From Archegozetes longisetosus (lineage: Eukaryota; Arthropoda; Arachnida; Sarcoptiformes; Trhypochthoniidae), in contig JAEMBT020000002.1 of the NCBI GenBank assembly GCA_018873245.2, forward strand, positions 5,472,001 through 5,536,000: a stretch of DNA of 64,000 nucleotides, read 5' to 3'. Below, in pieces: positions 21,420 to 35,677 of this stretch. How positions within the stretch are numbered: the first letter of the stretch is position 1; every line of letters begins with the position of its first letter. The translations under genes and the position numbers were made by a program. Under the pieces are notes generated by a model, which saw nothing but the letters and a program-made list of their open reading frames with translations, was not told the origin of the DNA and ran no database searches.

Positions 21420-22995
21420 GTGGGTTCTCTGAAACCCTGATCTCTTGCTTTATTAAATTGTTTATCTTAACAAATATCACTGTTTGGTGATTGAGTTGAA
21501 TGTGCCTAAGTATGATTTTCTCAGATTAAAATATATATAAAAATTTGAGCATTCTTTCATTCAAAACAAAATATGTTGAGTCCGCCTTAACTCTCAATAA
21601 AAAGCCAATGTGTAGGGAATGATTTCAATCTTTCACCTCTAACCTGGACATTACCTTCGTTAAACTTAAAAATAGTAAAGTTTAACACAATTTAAAAGTT
21701 AACTAAAGCTTAGATTAAGTTCAGGCTAGACTTAGAATAATCAAAATCAGTGATACAACATTAAATCCAAATACTATTAATAATTATAAGCCTTTTAATG
21801 TCCGAAGAGCTAGTTAAACAATTATTGATTTGATGAGTAAATAAATCCATCATTAATGATTTGAAAGATCCTAGTATTTGAAGTTTGATATTGACTAAGA
21901 TTATTGGTAAAGCTCTTGTTACTTAATATCGTGTCATATATAAGAGTAATTATTATTACTCGAATCAACTCCAAATTGGGTACTTTATTAATATTATAAC
22001 CTCAAACTTAAATCATAATTAAAGACATAAAGTTCATGCATCTTATCATAAGTTATGAGTCTACCAAACTATGGTAAAATAGGTTTCGTGCATGAATTAG
22101 GCAATAAATAGATAATCCTAAACCTGAAAGCCCCACAGATTCAAATCGAGAGGTTATTGTAGTTAATAAGACTTAATCTTCGGATAAGAAAAACGAAGAA
22201 AATAATGTTTCAAGTATATAGAAAATTAAAAGTTGAGTTGCATTAGTTTTCGTTAAATAAAATCTTTTTCTACAATGATCAACAATCTTCCTCATTTCAC
22301 GTTCGTGATTGATTAGTATTTTTTTAAGTGGAACCTATTTTTTAGTAACTCTTAGATTTCGATGTTTATGACTCGTTTTGCAAATAAATACTATTTTATT
22401 CTTTTTGTATTAAAAATTTGATGTTTTAAACTCAATCTTGTATTTATTAAATTAACTAAATGAATCTTAAATAAATTTTTATTCACGGAGAGATCCGATA
22501 TTATGAATTATGTGTCTATTCAGCAAATTATAAATTGAATGTAATGATGTGAAGAATAATTTATAAGTAGTAATTTGATTCATGTTTATTGTCAGATAAA
22601 ACTGTGGAATGATGTGACGTTTTATGCATTTATTACTAAAACCTTTACCATCTGTTAAGATAGTACTAAAACACTTCTGAAATAACCTGAAATCAAAGTT
22701 GACAAAGTATTGTTATATGAATGAAGGAGATTGTCATATGAAAAGTCCTCAAAAAATCAACAGTGCTTCAGTAAAAGTTGATTTTTCAAGTTCAATCGCC
22801 GGTCAAAATATTTTTAGAAATTTAAACACTAAATATTGCGTGAAACCCAACAATTATTCGCTATCGTTGTTCAAGTAATAAAATAGTTTATAGCATTTTT
22901 CTCAACCGATAAGTTCAAAACATTTAGTGAATTTCATAGAACCTTATCATTTAAGAAAACTTTAAAACTCTTTGCTCTAAAACTCCAACTTTACT
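21420..22995. other. Intergenic region upstream of the SRPK gene
   Basis: AT-rich with no supported gene; presumably contains the kinase promoter. Confidence 0.35.
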
Positions 22996-23003
22996 GCTGA
23001 AAT

Positions 23004-24521
<1,518 letters not shown>

Positions 24522-24879
24522 ATAGTGTTAAATATATTAGTGTTCATTTTTTCAGCAATGCAAAACGAAAGTAACTGATAACTGTTCGAAATTATTTGTC
24601 AAATCAAGCTTTTATTTATTAAACTCATTTAAGTTAAGTTCTGAGCTTTTTATTTAAAAAATATTAATAAATGCTAATCAAACTAATTTCAGAATTTATT
24701 TAATTGTCCAGTTTAAGATATTTGAAATATAAAAGAAGTTGTGTCGACTCGTCAAAACCTTAGTTTAAGTTTACATATCTATTGAGGTAAGCAATGAATT
24801 ACTTAAGCTCAATCAAAAAGTAAATCATCAGAAGTAAGAAACAGTTGAGATATATTTTGTTCACAATTTTTTACTGGAA

Positions 24880-25110
24880 AGCTTTTCTTGACTACTGTCC
24901 TTTACTTTCGTAACATTTACCTCAACTGATTGTTTTTCTTTGATTAATCTGGAGTTAAACTTTGATCAGATCTAATGGTTCTGCTTTTTAGAGAATACTC
25001 TCTAATTAAGACTGTTTTGTTGCGCAATTATTTGAATGACTCATTTTCTTATTAATAAGTCTTAATTCGCTACTTTTGAAGCTGAATCATTAGTGTTGAT
25101 ACTATGAACA
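24880..25110 (-). pseudogene. Decayed relative of the small ORF at 21176-21409
   Basis: On the minus strand, segments such as GCTTCAAAAGTAGCGAATTA and AACCATTAGATCTGATCAAA align with the intact ORF's SASKETNTDLISREVN and TFRFDKSQTL regions. Stops (for example TAA after GCGAAT) and frame changes interrupt it. This indicates an old duplication of about 230 bp or more. Confidence 0.4.
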
Positions 25111-25114
25111 AATG

Positions 25115-28100
25115 CGAAGTTTGTTGTGCTTTGGTTTTATTTAAGTGTTCTTTTTGAACAGACTGTTATATGGGTAATGACTAAAAGTATGTAATCTAAC
25201 TTTAACATAACTCAATTTCTAAGTTAACTTTCAGGAGTATTTAGCGTATTATTAAGATATGAAAATTCCACAATTTCAGAAAGTCTAAAGATTGCTATCT
25301 TTCTCAATCCAAAAATTGTGCCAAAGATCATTGTAGATTTGGTTAGCGCCACTTCAATTATTTTGATTCATCTGAATTTATAGACTGGAAAAATAATTAT
25401 TCTATAACTTTACTACTTTGAAGATAATCATATCAATTATTTGGTTTGCAGTGTAAATGTTGCGAGTATTAACTCAATGACATCGTGCCAAACTTTCAGA
25501 TTATCAGTTCAAATCGATAAAAAGCAAAGAATAAAACTATGTTCTACAATAATAGCCGAAATTGCTTTTGAACCAAATTTATACTTATAAACAAAGATAA
25601 GTAAACATTGTTCAACTGTACTGGCAACATTTGAAAACTTGTACATTAATTATTAAACAGTTTGGTTAATTAAAAGTAAGTTCAGTCAAACAAAATTTCA
25701 ACAGTTTACCGAAACAACTTTTTGACTTTTGAATTTTTGACTAATGAACAAACCTCTGCATTGGCGTTGGAAAGTTAGCAAATTGTTCAATCATAAGAGC
25801 ATTAACACTGATACAGATAGGGGGATAGGAGCGTGTAAATAAACTTATTCACATTTTACCACTTCATTATTTGGATAACTGTGAAGTTTGCACTGAAACT
25901 ATAAGCTTTGAAGAGTTAGACCACGAACAAAGATAAGTTTTTTGTTATTTACACAATTCAAGAATAAACTTAGAGAAAGTAAATAGCATTTAGCACTGAA
26001 TAGTCTCGTGTTACTAATTCAAATATAATTACGAGCATAGAGGCCAACTTATCACTGAGTCATAAATAAATCCAACATTTACTATTCTTTCATTGTGTTG
26101 ATGACAAAATATATTTTTATCGGCGAATTATGTTCCCAAAACTCATTTCGATTTTGCGTAAACTCTAAAGTTATTCCAATAATGAAATGATAAAAATGCG
26201 AATTAAAAGTTAAGACACCCTTATTCCCCTATCTGTACATATTTTTGTTGAAGGAAAACAGTTTAGACTGTTCAGTCTTCTATCAATTTTGATCCATCAA
26301 TTTAGCTCCAAAAATAACTGTTGTAATAGCTTATGACTCGAACTCGAATATGTATATTATGGGATTATGTATATTCATAATTTAATATATTTTAATATAC
26401 TTGTAATTAAAATTTTCTATTTTATATAATCCATTGATTTTATCATTAACTCAAACTACGTTACGGAACAATTTAGCAAACTGAAACGACAACTCTATAA
26501 GAGGTTTAATGTTGGGTTTTGTAATAGAAATAGAAATAGAAATTCAATATTTATTAGGATACGCTCTAACCAGAAAACTTGAGTATATCCATACGACAAT
26601 TGCGTTAAATTTTTACTTCCCGATCAATGAAAAAACGAACGCATGCGAATTCAAGTGCTTCCAAAGCGCAACAGTGGATAGGAATAATATGCTTTCGATC
26701 CTAATTTGAGATAAATATCAAAGAGGAGACAATTATTTGAACTGAAAAATGAAATGACAATCTACCATAGTGTAAAGGCAATTTTTAAGCTCGATTCAAA
26801 TAAGTTTTGAGTAGTCTAATTGAATGTTGAGACAGTTACTGCGCGAAATATAAAGTGCGTTAGCATTGGCATTCTGTTCATATTTGACATTGGTAACAGT
26901 GAACTTGAACTAGTTATTCCTATTTACTTCCTGGTCTACTTGAATAGATAAATATGAAGCTCTCATCATTTTTACGTGTCTCCATGACTACTCTCTTATT
27001 TAAATAGTTGTCATAAAAGTTAATACTAGTAATAAATTATTTTTCTTCGATAGTTTAACTGTAAGAATGTAAGTCGTTTATTGATTATTGAATTTTCTTT
27101 TTTTAAACTTTTTATAGGAACTTTTAATTGAGAACCCAGTATTTTTTGCAAGTGAATAGCTGCCTATGAGCATTGAGTCCTATCATGCGATGTCAACTTT
27201 TTGAAATCAGTGTGCTAGATATCTCATAGAAAGAAAATTCCATAAGGAATTAATTGAAGTTCAACTACAGTAGACTTGATCCAAATAATAATATTCATTT
27301 TATAACAGGTCTCGTCTGAAATTCTGAATAGTTTTGGTTTGAGAAAACACTTGTTTTGTTCCTAGCTTCTTATAAATGAATCGACAAAGGTGGCCATCAA
27401 AATAAAATGATAGATTAAGTTAACAAATATGATGTTGAATAGTAACGCCCATGTTTGCAATAGAACTAAGAATAACATATAACCACACCATATTAACGAA
27501 AATAATCTTACACGACTTTACGCAATAATTTAGGGAAAAAAACTAATTTCTTATCTAATGGATATTTATTATTAAATTTGCCCATTCTTAGTATGTTCTG
27601 ATGGATTAAATTAGCATAGATGGCTCACTTCTATGCCTCATTAAAAGTAACGACTGATGTAATGAAGTATAGCGCTATATTATTTTTAAGGCTCTTATTA
27701 TGGTAAACGTAAACTCAGAATCCACATAGGAACCTTATTGTTTGAAAATATAAACTCTAATTGTGATAAAAAGTTTGATTCGAATAAAATTATAGGATTA
27801 TTCTGAAAATTTAGAATTGTTTCGTCAATCGATTTGGTTCATAAATGAGGGAAAAGGAAATTAAGTTTTAATGTCTTTTTTCAATAACAGGAATTTTACT
27901 TCCCTTAATAAATACATAAATATAACGAAGAGTTGAAGAATGCTTGCAGTGCGTGCAAATCTAAAGCTTTTTCAACTTATTAATTGAACAGCATTCTGTG
28001 CTAGAGATCTGTATCATTTTCTAATATAAATACGATATGTCAGTTCACTTTAAAGTCTTTTTATTTTTGTGAACGTAAGTGTTCAAAATGCTAAAAATTG

Positions 28101-30480
28101 AGAAAAGTCAATTAATTTAAAGCTTTGTCTAAAACAAAGTTGATATCACATAAAGTCGAGCAGAAAAAACATTCCTAGTTCGGATTTGAAATTTTGACTA
28201 TTTTTAGACCATGTTTCTTTACAAATCGTATTCCGATCCATTCTGTTAATCTGATTCAGAACTCTATGATTTTTAGATGACTCATAGCTGCAACAAACGA
28301 TACGTCTTATGCCGTTTCTATTTTCTCATAATTCATATAGCATATTCAATAATATATTCATATAATATATTATATTGAATTGTGAATCATTTTATATAAA
28401 AAGGAATCACAATTAAAGATGATTTTTGAATACATGTACGCTATAGGGTAGATGACATAGCAATAATACTTTTCTCTTGGCTATGTATCATATTAATTTC
28501 CCGAACTATAACATAAGGACTTTCACAATGAGCAAATCTATTAATAATACTTCATGAATAGATTCATAACTAGATTCTTATTCATATCTTCCTCACTGTT
28601 GAACATGAAAAACGAAAGCAAGCTTTAAGATCCAAATTATTGCTGCAAAAATTGCTCGCTTTATTGGCAACGAAAATAATTGCGTACTTTTATGGCTTAC
28701 ATCGATTTTTCAAAAGAGTTCATTACAATATGATTAGAGTCCTACGATAACTAAGTACTAGTGTATGAAATCTGCGAGCACATCGCAGTGAAGCCAAATC
28801 AATTATAATAGAAGTAAGAACTAGTTTCATGAACAATACTTTCAGTAATAATCAAAAGCCGACAATAAAGTAGTCCTTCTCATAGCGAAGAGTCACAAAT
28901 CTCTGACTCAAAGTTGTTCTAGCTATATATTACAATTTGATCAATTGCATATTAGACTAAAAATATGAATGTTTTTGTTAGATTACTCATAATTTGCTAT
29001 TAATTCACACTAATATTAATTTTTGTTAATTTGAAAACTGCTAAAACAAAAGCAACAAAAATGATTTATTTTGTTTGCAAAATATATTCACAACGAGGCA
29101 TCTGTATCTACACTCATATCTCTATCAATGACTGTGTTAGTTTTTAGTTTTCCAATTTAAATTGATAATCATATTAGATGAGTGTCGAGTTTTATGCTGA
29201 AAAGCTAATCATATTTTCGCTATGCTTTTAGATGTCTAACGAAAATATAATGTTATATATTCGTAGAGTTATTAAAGATATAATATTGTAAATGTCTCTT
29301 CAACGTAGTGATTTATAGAACGTTTGAGAACAATTTATATTGAACTGGTTTCCTTTTTCAGAGAAAACCATTAGAGATTTCTTTTTCTTCAATTCACAAT
29401 AATTTGATCCAAAAATAGCTGATGAGAATTCCATGAAAATAAAAACTATAGTTCAGATGGACTTAAAGTAGATTAATAAAATGGAAATTCAATCTTTCTC
29501 GATTCAAAATCAGAAATATATTTTAAACGCTCTGTCTCTCATTAAAAAGTTAATAAGTATTGTACACTCAATAATTAAAGATTTTTAAAGGAAAATTGGC
29601 TTCTTTAAAACAATTCTGATATTACCGTGACAAGTTCACAAATCATTAAAAGTATAAAATCTGGATAATTACAGCACAAACCATTTTAGAACTTAAACTA
29701 CTCTAAATCACAACTTGAAGGATATGAATAATTGAAGTTTACGTTTTTGAACTTTGAAAATTAATGTTTGGTATATTAGTTTAAAGAATAGTTAAAAGCT
29801 TACAAACTCATAAAATAACATTCTACACACGAGATGTTCACCTTGTATCGATTGAAATTTTCAAAAATACAGACTCGAAAATATTTGACATATAATTTTC
29901 GCATTAATAAAAGGAGCATTAAGGTTGATACATAAATACTTTCGAGCTCTAAAAGTGGAATAAAGTACAATAAAGGTTTCGCCTCAGTGTAAAAGCTTTT
30001 CGATATCAAAAGAATTTTTATTTCTCTCTCAGAGAATCGATTTGAAGAAAACTATTCTCGATAAATGTCAAGTTATATCTTATTTATTTGATGGCATAAA
30101 TTGTTTATAGTGTTCAAAAAGTTTTCACTTGAAGATCTAGAAGCTCAAATAATAGTTTTGTAGCATACATATGCCTAAAGCATTTGACAATCGAAAAACA
30201 TTTCTAGTTATGATTACATAACATGAATTAGTTCTCTCAATTTTTTCGATCTCAAATCTTTTCTTAAGAATTGTTTTGTATCAGTACCTTTATAGTTTGA
30301 ATTCTATAATTTAACGTTGAGTATACATGTTTTCAACTTGAAAATCAAGTTCTCGAACCACAAAATCAATATTTCTGGTATTTCACATGAAATAAAATAG
30401 AAAATAAACTCATTGTTATTATAATGAATAGTATTACAGAAAATATTTTCTTTTTGAGTATCATTGAATTTCAATTTTCT
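25115..30480. other. Gene-poor AT-rich stretch, over 5 kb
   Basis: I found no convincing exon, RNA gene or bounded transposon here. The open frames at 26509-26709 (+) and 29800-30009 (-) lack protein-like composition or splice context. It could hold regulatory DNA or very diverged elements. Confidence 0.4.
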
Positions 30481-30499
30481 GTGAGAATAAACTTATAAA

Positions 30500-31045
30500 T
30501 ACACTCCAAACCGTTTATAGTGAACGGGTATATGGAGCCTTTGGCTCCATATACCCTCACTATAAGCAAGTTCACTATGAACTGACTTTGGTTATAAGGT
30601 TTACCTGAATAATGTTTGCAATTCATGGCTCTAAATAAAGATCTTACATTTGCTCGAATCGAAATAGTAAGACTGATTCAACCCAGTGATAAAAGAATAG
30701 TGAGTTAATAATTTGTTCAGTTATCGATTTTTTACTATATATTGTCTGGCCTTTTCATACATCAAGTAATTAAGATACCAAACGAATCATATCAATTTTA
30801 ATAAACATAAATAAACAAACTAGTATAATGAGAAATATAAGTCTAAAATTGATAATTAACTGTATAGCACAGTTGTCTAAATGAAGTCAGATATAATGAA
30901 CGACTCGCTATAATTTACGCTTCCGAAAAAATTATTTGGCTCACAGACACTCTACTTATTATTTGATATAGTGAACTCCCGTTATAACAAACGGATTTCT
31001 AGTGCACTAGGGTGTTCATGATAACGAGATGAGACTGTATCGAAA
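30500..31045. mobile_element. Possible Tigger/pogo-type relic
   Basis: Left part reads CCGTTTATAGTGAACGGG and the right part ACTCCCGTTATAACAAACGG and TGATAACGAGATGAGACTG, typical of the 'CGTTATAACGAA'-rich termini of Tigger elements. Boundaries and target duplication are unclear. It includes a perfect hairpin at 30526-30556. No transposase is visible. Confidence 0.35.
30526..30556. repeat. Perfect 14-bp stem, 3-nt loop palindrome
   Basis: GGGTATATGGAGCC, loop TTT, then the exact complement GGCTCCATATACCC. Unusually strong pairing for this AT-rich DNA; probably part of a transposon. Confidence 0.75.
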
Positions 31046-31235
31046 GTTTGAGTTATGCTATCTAATTAATAAACGATATTCCTATCTCTGAATGTTCAAA
31101 TTGTTTTATTTATATCTTATCCTTCTTTTTGATTTTACTTTTAACATTATATTCAATTACTTTTTTAATCTATTCTTAGGAGAGTATAATAGCTCCAATA
31201 ATAGAGTGCCAGTTAATTCTTAATGCTTTTGAAAT

Positions 31236-32921
31236 ATGCCTTCAAAAATAGGCTTCAATAAAACTTTAAAGCACTGGATTTACCCTAAAATCATACCAAT
31301 AGAGAAATTTTTTGCGAAGCTAAATACTCAAAAGAATGTCCAAATGAACGATTCAGCTGTTATCAAAAGTTTAAGCCAAATGCCAGGACCTAGACCTTCA
31401 TTGCCTTTGATTGGAACTGGTTGGCAGTACTATAAGGTTGTTGGCAAATATGATTTGTATAAAATGCATGATGTACTACTACAAAAATTTAAAAAATATG
31501 GTCCAATTTTTAAAGAAGAGTATCAGCGCAGAAAAGCAATCGTAAACATATACAATCCTAGAGATATTGAAATGGTGTTTCGATCTCAAGGCAAATGTCC
31601 GATAAGACCGCCCAATGATTTTGTTATTCATCATCGTATGAAAAATCCTGATAGATATTCATCGGTTGGAATCGCAAACATGAACGGATATGAATGGTAT
31701 TACGAGAACTCTTTCGAGTACTAGATTAAGATAAGTATATCTTCCTAAAGGTATCAAAATAGACAACTGATAGCACCAGCTCTATTGAAATTGGATGCCG
31801 CTCAACATTATATACCAAATCTGAATGACGTCTGCGATGATTTTGTAAAATACATTTTCAAACAAACGAGTTTTGATGAAATTAATAGGATAAACACAAT
31901 CGAAGACTTTCGCGAAGTTTCATATAATTTTGTTTTGGAGTCCCTAAGTTCATGGTGCTTGGATATAAGACTTGGATGTTTATGGGATAGTCCATCGTTC
32001 GCTTCAGATGGTCTGATTTTAGTGGAAGCGACTAAAAGCTTATTTGAAGCATATCAGAAGTTATATTATAGCTCGAAGATTTGGAAATTCATTCAAACAA
32101 GATCCTATAAGCAATTAGACAGAGCGGAAACTTGTATCTATGACACTTTATCCAAATATGTTGACTCTGCTCTGAGGGCGGAAAACAGCTCCAGCTGTTT
32201 AATGAGTGAATTGCTTAAACTAAGAACGCTTTCAGTCAATGAAATCAAAACAACTCTGATAGATTTCATCATTGGTGGACTATTTACTGTTTCAAATGCT
32301 CTTAACTTTATTTGCTATCATTTAGCTAAGAATTGGAATGTTCAACAAAAACTATTTCAGGAAATAAATAGAGTCATGAGTGATAAGAAAGAGATAACTC
32401 ACGAAAAGCTCTCACAAATGCCATACCTTAAAGCATGCATTAAAGAAAGTTTTAGACTCACTTCTACTGTACCTGGAATTATGAGAATACTTCCCAATGA
32501 CTTTCAACTATCAGGCTATCACATCCCTGCAGGTATGAGTTGTGCTAAATTATATAACTTTCAAAACAAATTTGACTCAGTTTTCTTCTGAATAAAAGGA
32601 ACTTTGATTTTCGCTAACTTCATGACTACATGTCGTTCAGAAGAATACTTTTCTAATCCTAAAGCGTTTATTCCCGAACGATGGATGAGAGAAGCAAAGA
32701 ATAAGTTGCATCCCTTTTCAATGATACCCTTTGGATTCGGGAATCGTATGTGTGCCGGAAGAAGATTTGCTCAGTTGCACATTGAGATGGCTGTTGTTTA
32801 TATTGTTAGGCAATTTCAATTATCTATTGATGAATTCGATCAAATCGATTTAATTAGCAACTTTCTTATAGTTCCAAACCGCAAAATTAAGCTCAAATTT
32901 AGTGAAAGAAATGTTCAATAA
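31236..32921 (+). CDS. Mitochondrial-clan cytochrome P450, CYP302A1-like
   Basis: Exons 31236-31717, 31763-32532 and 32599-32921 (introns 45 and 66 bp) give 524 residues. The amino terminus is basic without a membrane anchor, as in mitochondrial P450s, followed by the proline hinge MPGPRPSLPLIGTGWQYY. EEYQRRKAIVNIYNPRDIE and NPDRYSSVGIANMNGYEW match the layout of CYP302A1 (disembodied, ecdysteroid 22-hydroxylase). ExxR is E389-R392 (KESFRL), the PERF-type motif is FIPERW, and the heme ligand is C469 in FGFGNRMCAGRR. The I-helix reads GGLFTVSN where AGxDTT is expected, so the acidic residue is replaced by F335 while T336 is kept. Substrate is unproven; another mitochondrial-clan family is possible. 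The start Met is the first in frame. Confidence 0.85.
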
Positions 32922-32929
32922 ATATATTA

Positions 32930-33280
32930 CTTTAATAAAATTATTGACTTTATTTAGCCGAGTCAGTGCTATTTTAGTTAGAGGTAGCACTTTATAATAC
33001 TGATTCGATGAGTTGATTCAGCTCCTTGTAAACATGCTAATCTACAAATAATGCCTTTTACAATCACACCAATTTATAAATAACTAAAATTACCACAAAT
33101 TTCAGATTAGCTTTCAATTTGACTAGAATAAATAATAGTTTAACTTGAACATGTAGTTAGGTGCTTCTAAAAATCAATAACAACTAAGCTGTTTTTCTAT
33201 GGCATCTTATGTTGTTCTTTAAAAAACCATTTAAGTGAGTGGACAAGTTAGACAGATTTTACTGTACCATTATTTCAATG
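32930..33280. other. Convergent 3' spacer between P450 and CAP genes
   Basis: AT-rich; AATAAA-like signals for both genes (for example at 32934 on the plus strand). The 98-residue plus-strand frame at 33239-33535 is antisense to the CAP gene. Confidence 0.4.
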
Positions 33281-33283
33281 ATA

Positions 33284-34005
33284 TTATTTAGAATTATTTA
33301 TAGGAGGCAGTACATTTTGGTGGTATCTGTTTCTATAGTTTCCTGGTTTCTGGTAATTGCATACAGTATACAATCTCTGACTAACTTCACTGTAGGCTTG
33401 AGCACAACCAACTTTCGTAGTATTCTTCCAAACAACTTGAGTGAAGTGTCCAATTTGTCCTCTCGAAAGCATTGGATTTTCATAATTATAGAGTTTGATT
33501 TCATCATACCACGGGGTCACCACTTTGTTACATGAATAAGATCTAGCTGGCATAATAAAATGCAAGTTTTCTCCATAGTCTTTCAGATCCTTTGGATGTT
33601 CGAATACATCGGTAAAGACCAGATGCTTAGCTCTTTCCTTTGCAAACTTTATTATCTTTCAAAAACCAATTAGAGAGTGAATGATTAATTGATAGTTGTT
33701 TAAAATTGATACTCTACCTCATGGTCCAACTTTAGAGGCGGCACTCCATGTAGGCTACGATAATAGTTATGTGATTTGAGACACTCTAAATTTAATTCGT
33801 CAAAACCTATCTCACTATCACTAAAGTTTGGAAAGCAAGTAAAGAGTACTATAAAGACAGTAATTATGATTACAACACTCAATAAACAAGTTAAATGTAG
33901 GCGCTTTTTTCTTGCACTGCCATTTTTCAAACTATTACTCAAGCTAGCCAATCTATAAGACAGCAAATCAATAAGCCCTATACTTTTAATTCTATGCATC
34001 TTCAC
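33284..34005 (-). CDS. Membrane-anchored CAP-domain protein (GAPR-1/SCP-like)
   Basis: Exon 1 (34005-33718) and exon 2 (33655-33284) join in phase 0 across a 62-bp intron to give 219 residues. Residues about 40-60 form one hydrophobic helix (LLSVVIIITVFIVLFTCF) after a basic cytoplasmic stretch, suggesting a type II membrane protein instead of a secreted one. The CAP domain follows: CLKSHNYYRSLHGVPPL, YGENLHF, WYDEIKLY, HFTQVVWK (CAP1) and VCNYQKPGNY (CAP2). The metal-site residues are a His in SHNYYR, Glu in GENL, Glu in WYDE and His in GHFTQ. The family ranges from sterol/lipid binding to allergens and venom proteins; no specific role can be assigned. The gene faces the P450 gene tail to tail. 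Confidence 0.88.
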
Positions 34006-35394
34006 CTAACATATTGTCAAATGAAAAAATGATTACTCTTTTAATAGTTGCAATGTTTATTATGTTAATGAACTTGCTATACGACAAACATGTAATATTT
34101 GACTTCTAACTAATTAGATTTCCTTTCCTCTGAAATATCTGATTTAGTAATATTTAATATATTTTCACTTTCAAAACTATCATATTGTTAGGGCTAACTT
34201 CAAGATTGTTCAACTTCTCAAACAAATAATCAACACTCTAAGCGTAGAATAAGTTCAAAATTAAATACTATTATCTCAGAAAGAAGTTTAGTTTTAGCCG
34301 ATAGTATACAAATAACACTCAAATTTAAGCTTACTTTCAGGAAAATGGGAACTAAAAGTTTTGAAGGAAGTAACGTCCTGAAAGACAAATCCGAACAAAA
34401 TATTTTCATAAAAATCACAAATAAATTTAACTGTTTTATATTTAAATAACGTGTCGTCTTAAAGGTTAACATATGGACATTCACGTTATAATATCGAAAT
34501 AATTTATTAGTGCATTGAAAACAAAAATATCACTGACCAAATATGAGTCCCATAAAAGCGCTTTGGCATATAATACTAATGTCTATGGTCCTTCAGCACA
34601 TGTGAAGCAAAACGCTAAATATCACATTTTAAAAAATTATTTGACTGCTGCAGACATTTTACAAATGCATTTTATCAATTCAATTTAGTTGATTATTAAT
34701 GTATTAGTGTATTTTAATACGATTTTATTAAATTAAGTTGAAAATATCATTTTAATGTAAAAATAATTAAGAAATATTCGACTTTCGTACTGCCAAAGCC
34801 AAATTGTTCAGTTTGAGGACAAATTTCCACCGTAACTGAATGAGAAGTCCTATCATCTCACAACTAGTCTTATAATATTCATTAAACTATCATTAAAATG
34901 ATATGAAAGTATTAGAATACTATTGATTATAATATCTTAAGAATCAATAGCTAAACTTTTGTTCGGATTTGTCTATCAGGACGTTATATGGTGTCGGCAA
35001 ATATGATATGATCTCATATTAGGTCGTTAAGGAAACTCAACTATTTCCAAGCAAAATAATGAGATATGTGAATCATTAATTAAAAGTTTGACAAACATTT
35101 TAGTTGACACAATCGTAAAAATATAAGACTGAATTTGTCATCAATTTGATCTTATCTTAATTGGATGACATCATATTTTAACTTGAGTGCCAAATTATTT
35201 TGTATAACTTAAATGTTTGAGTAAAGTTAAATGTTATTTCTTGGAAAATGTCGACTTATTCAATTAATGTTTTATTAATGTTTTAGGTAGATTTATGTTT
35301 AACTTAACGATTAAATTATTTTAAAGAATTTTTACTTTTAAGCAGTAAAAAAGAAGTAGTACTTACATTTTTCGAGCGATGCTTTATAACCGAA

Positions 35395-35474
35395 CTATTA
35401 TCTATTCAGTGGAACTTTGATAGTTATTTAACAATATCTAAATCAAAGTCAAAGCTCCACTGAATGAACAATAG
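35395..35474. repeat. 80-nt imperfect hairpin, miRNA-precursor-like
   Basis: CTATTATCTATTCAGTGGAA pairs with the arm ending TTCATTGAATG-type complement (TCCACTGAATGAACAATAG). Pairing continues through CTTTGA/TCAAAG for about 26 bp with three or four mismatches or G-U pairs, around a loop of about 25-30 nt. Size and shape fit a microRNA precursor, but a short MITE would look the same. Confidence 0.4.
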
Positions 35475-35636
35475 GGGTTTCAAACGTTCGTCAGTTCACA
35501 TATGCGTTCGTCAAAACACATTTATTTTTTATAAGCTAACGTTTCAAGTTTAAACGAGTATCTCTTAAATATTATCGAAACTTATATAATATTGGTCAGC
35601 ATAGTTAGTTTAGATACTCAAAGATTTTAATATTAG

Positions 35637-35677
35637 TTTACTTTTGTACTAAAAATAAATGTATATATTTTTAGTAC
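35637..35677. repeat. Perfect 19-bp stem hairpin
   Basis: TTTACTTTTGTACTAAAAA and its exact complement surround a 12-nt AT-rich loop. Function unknown. Confidence 0.6.
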
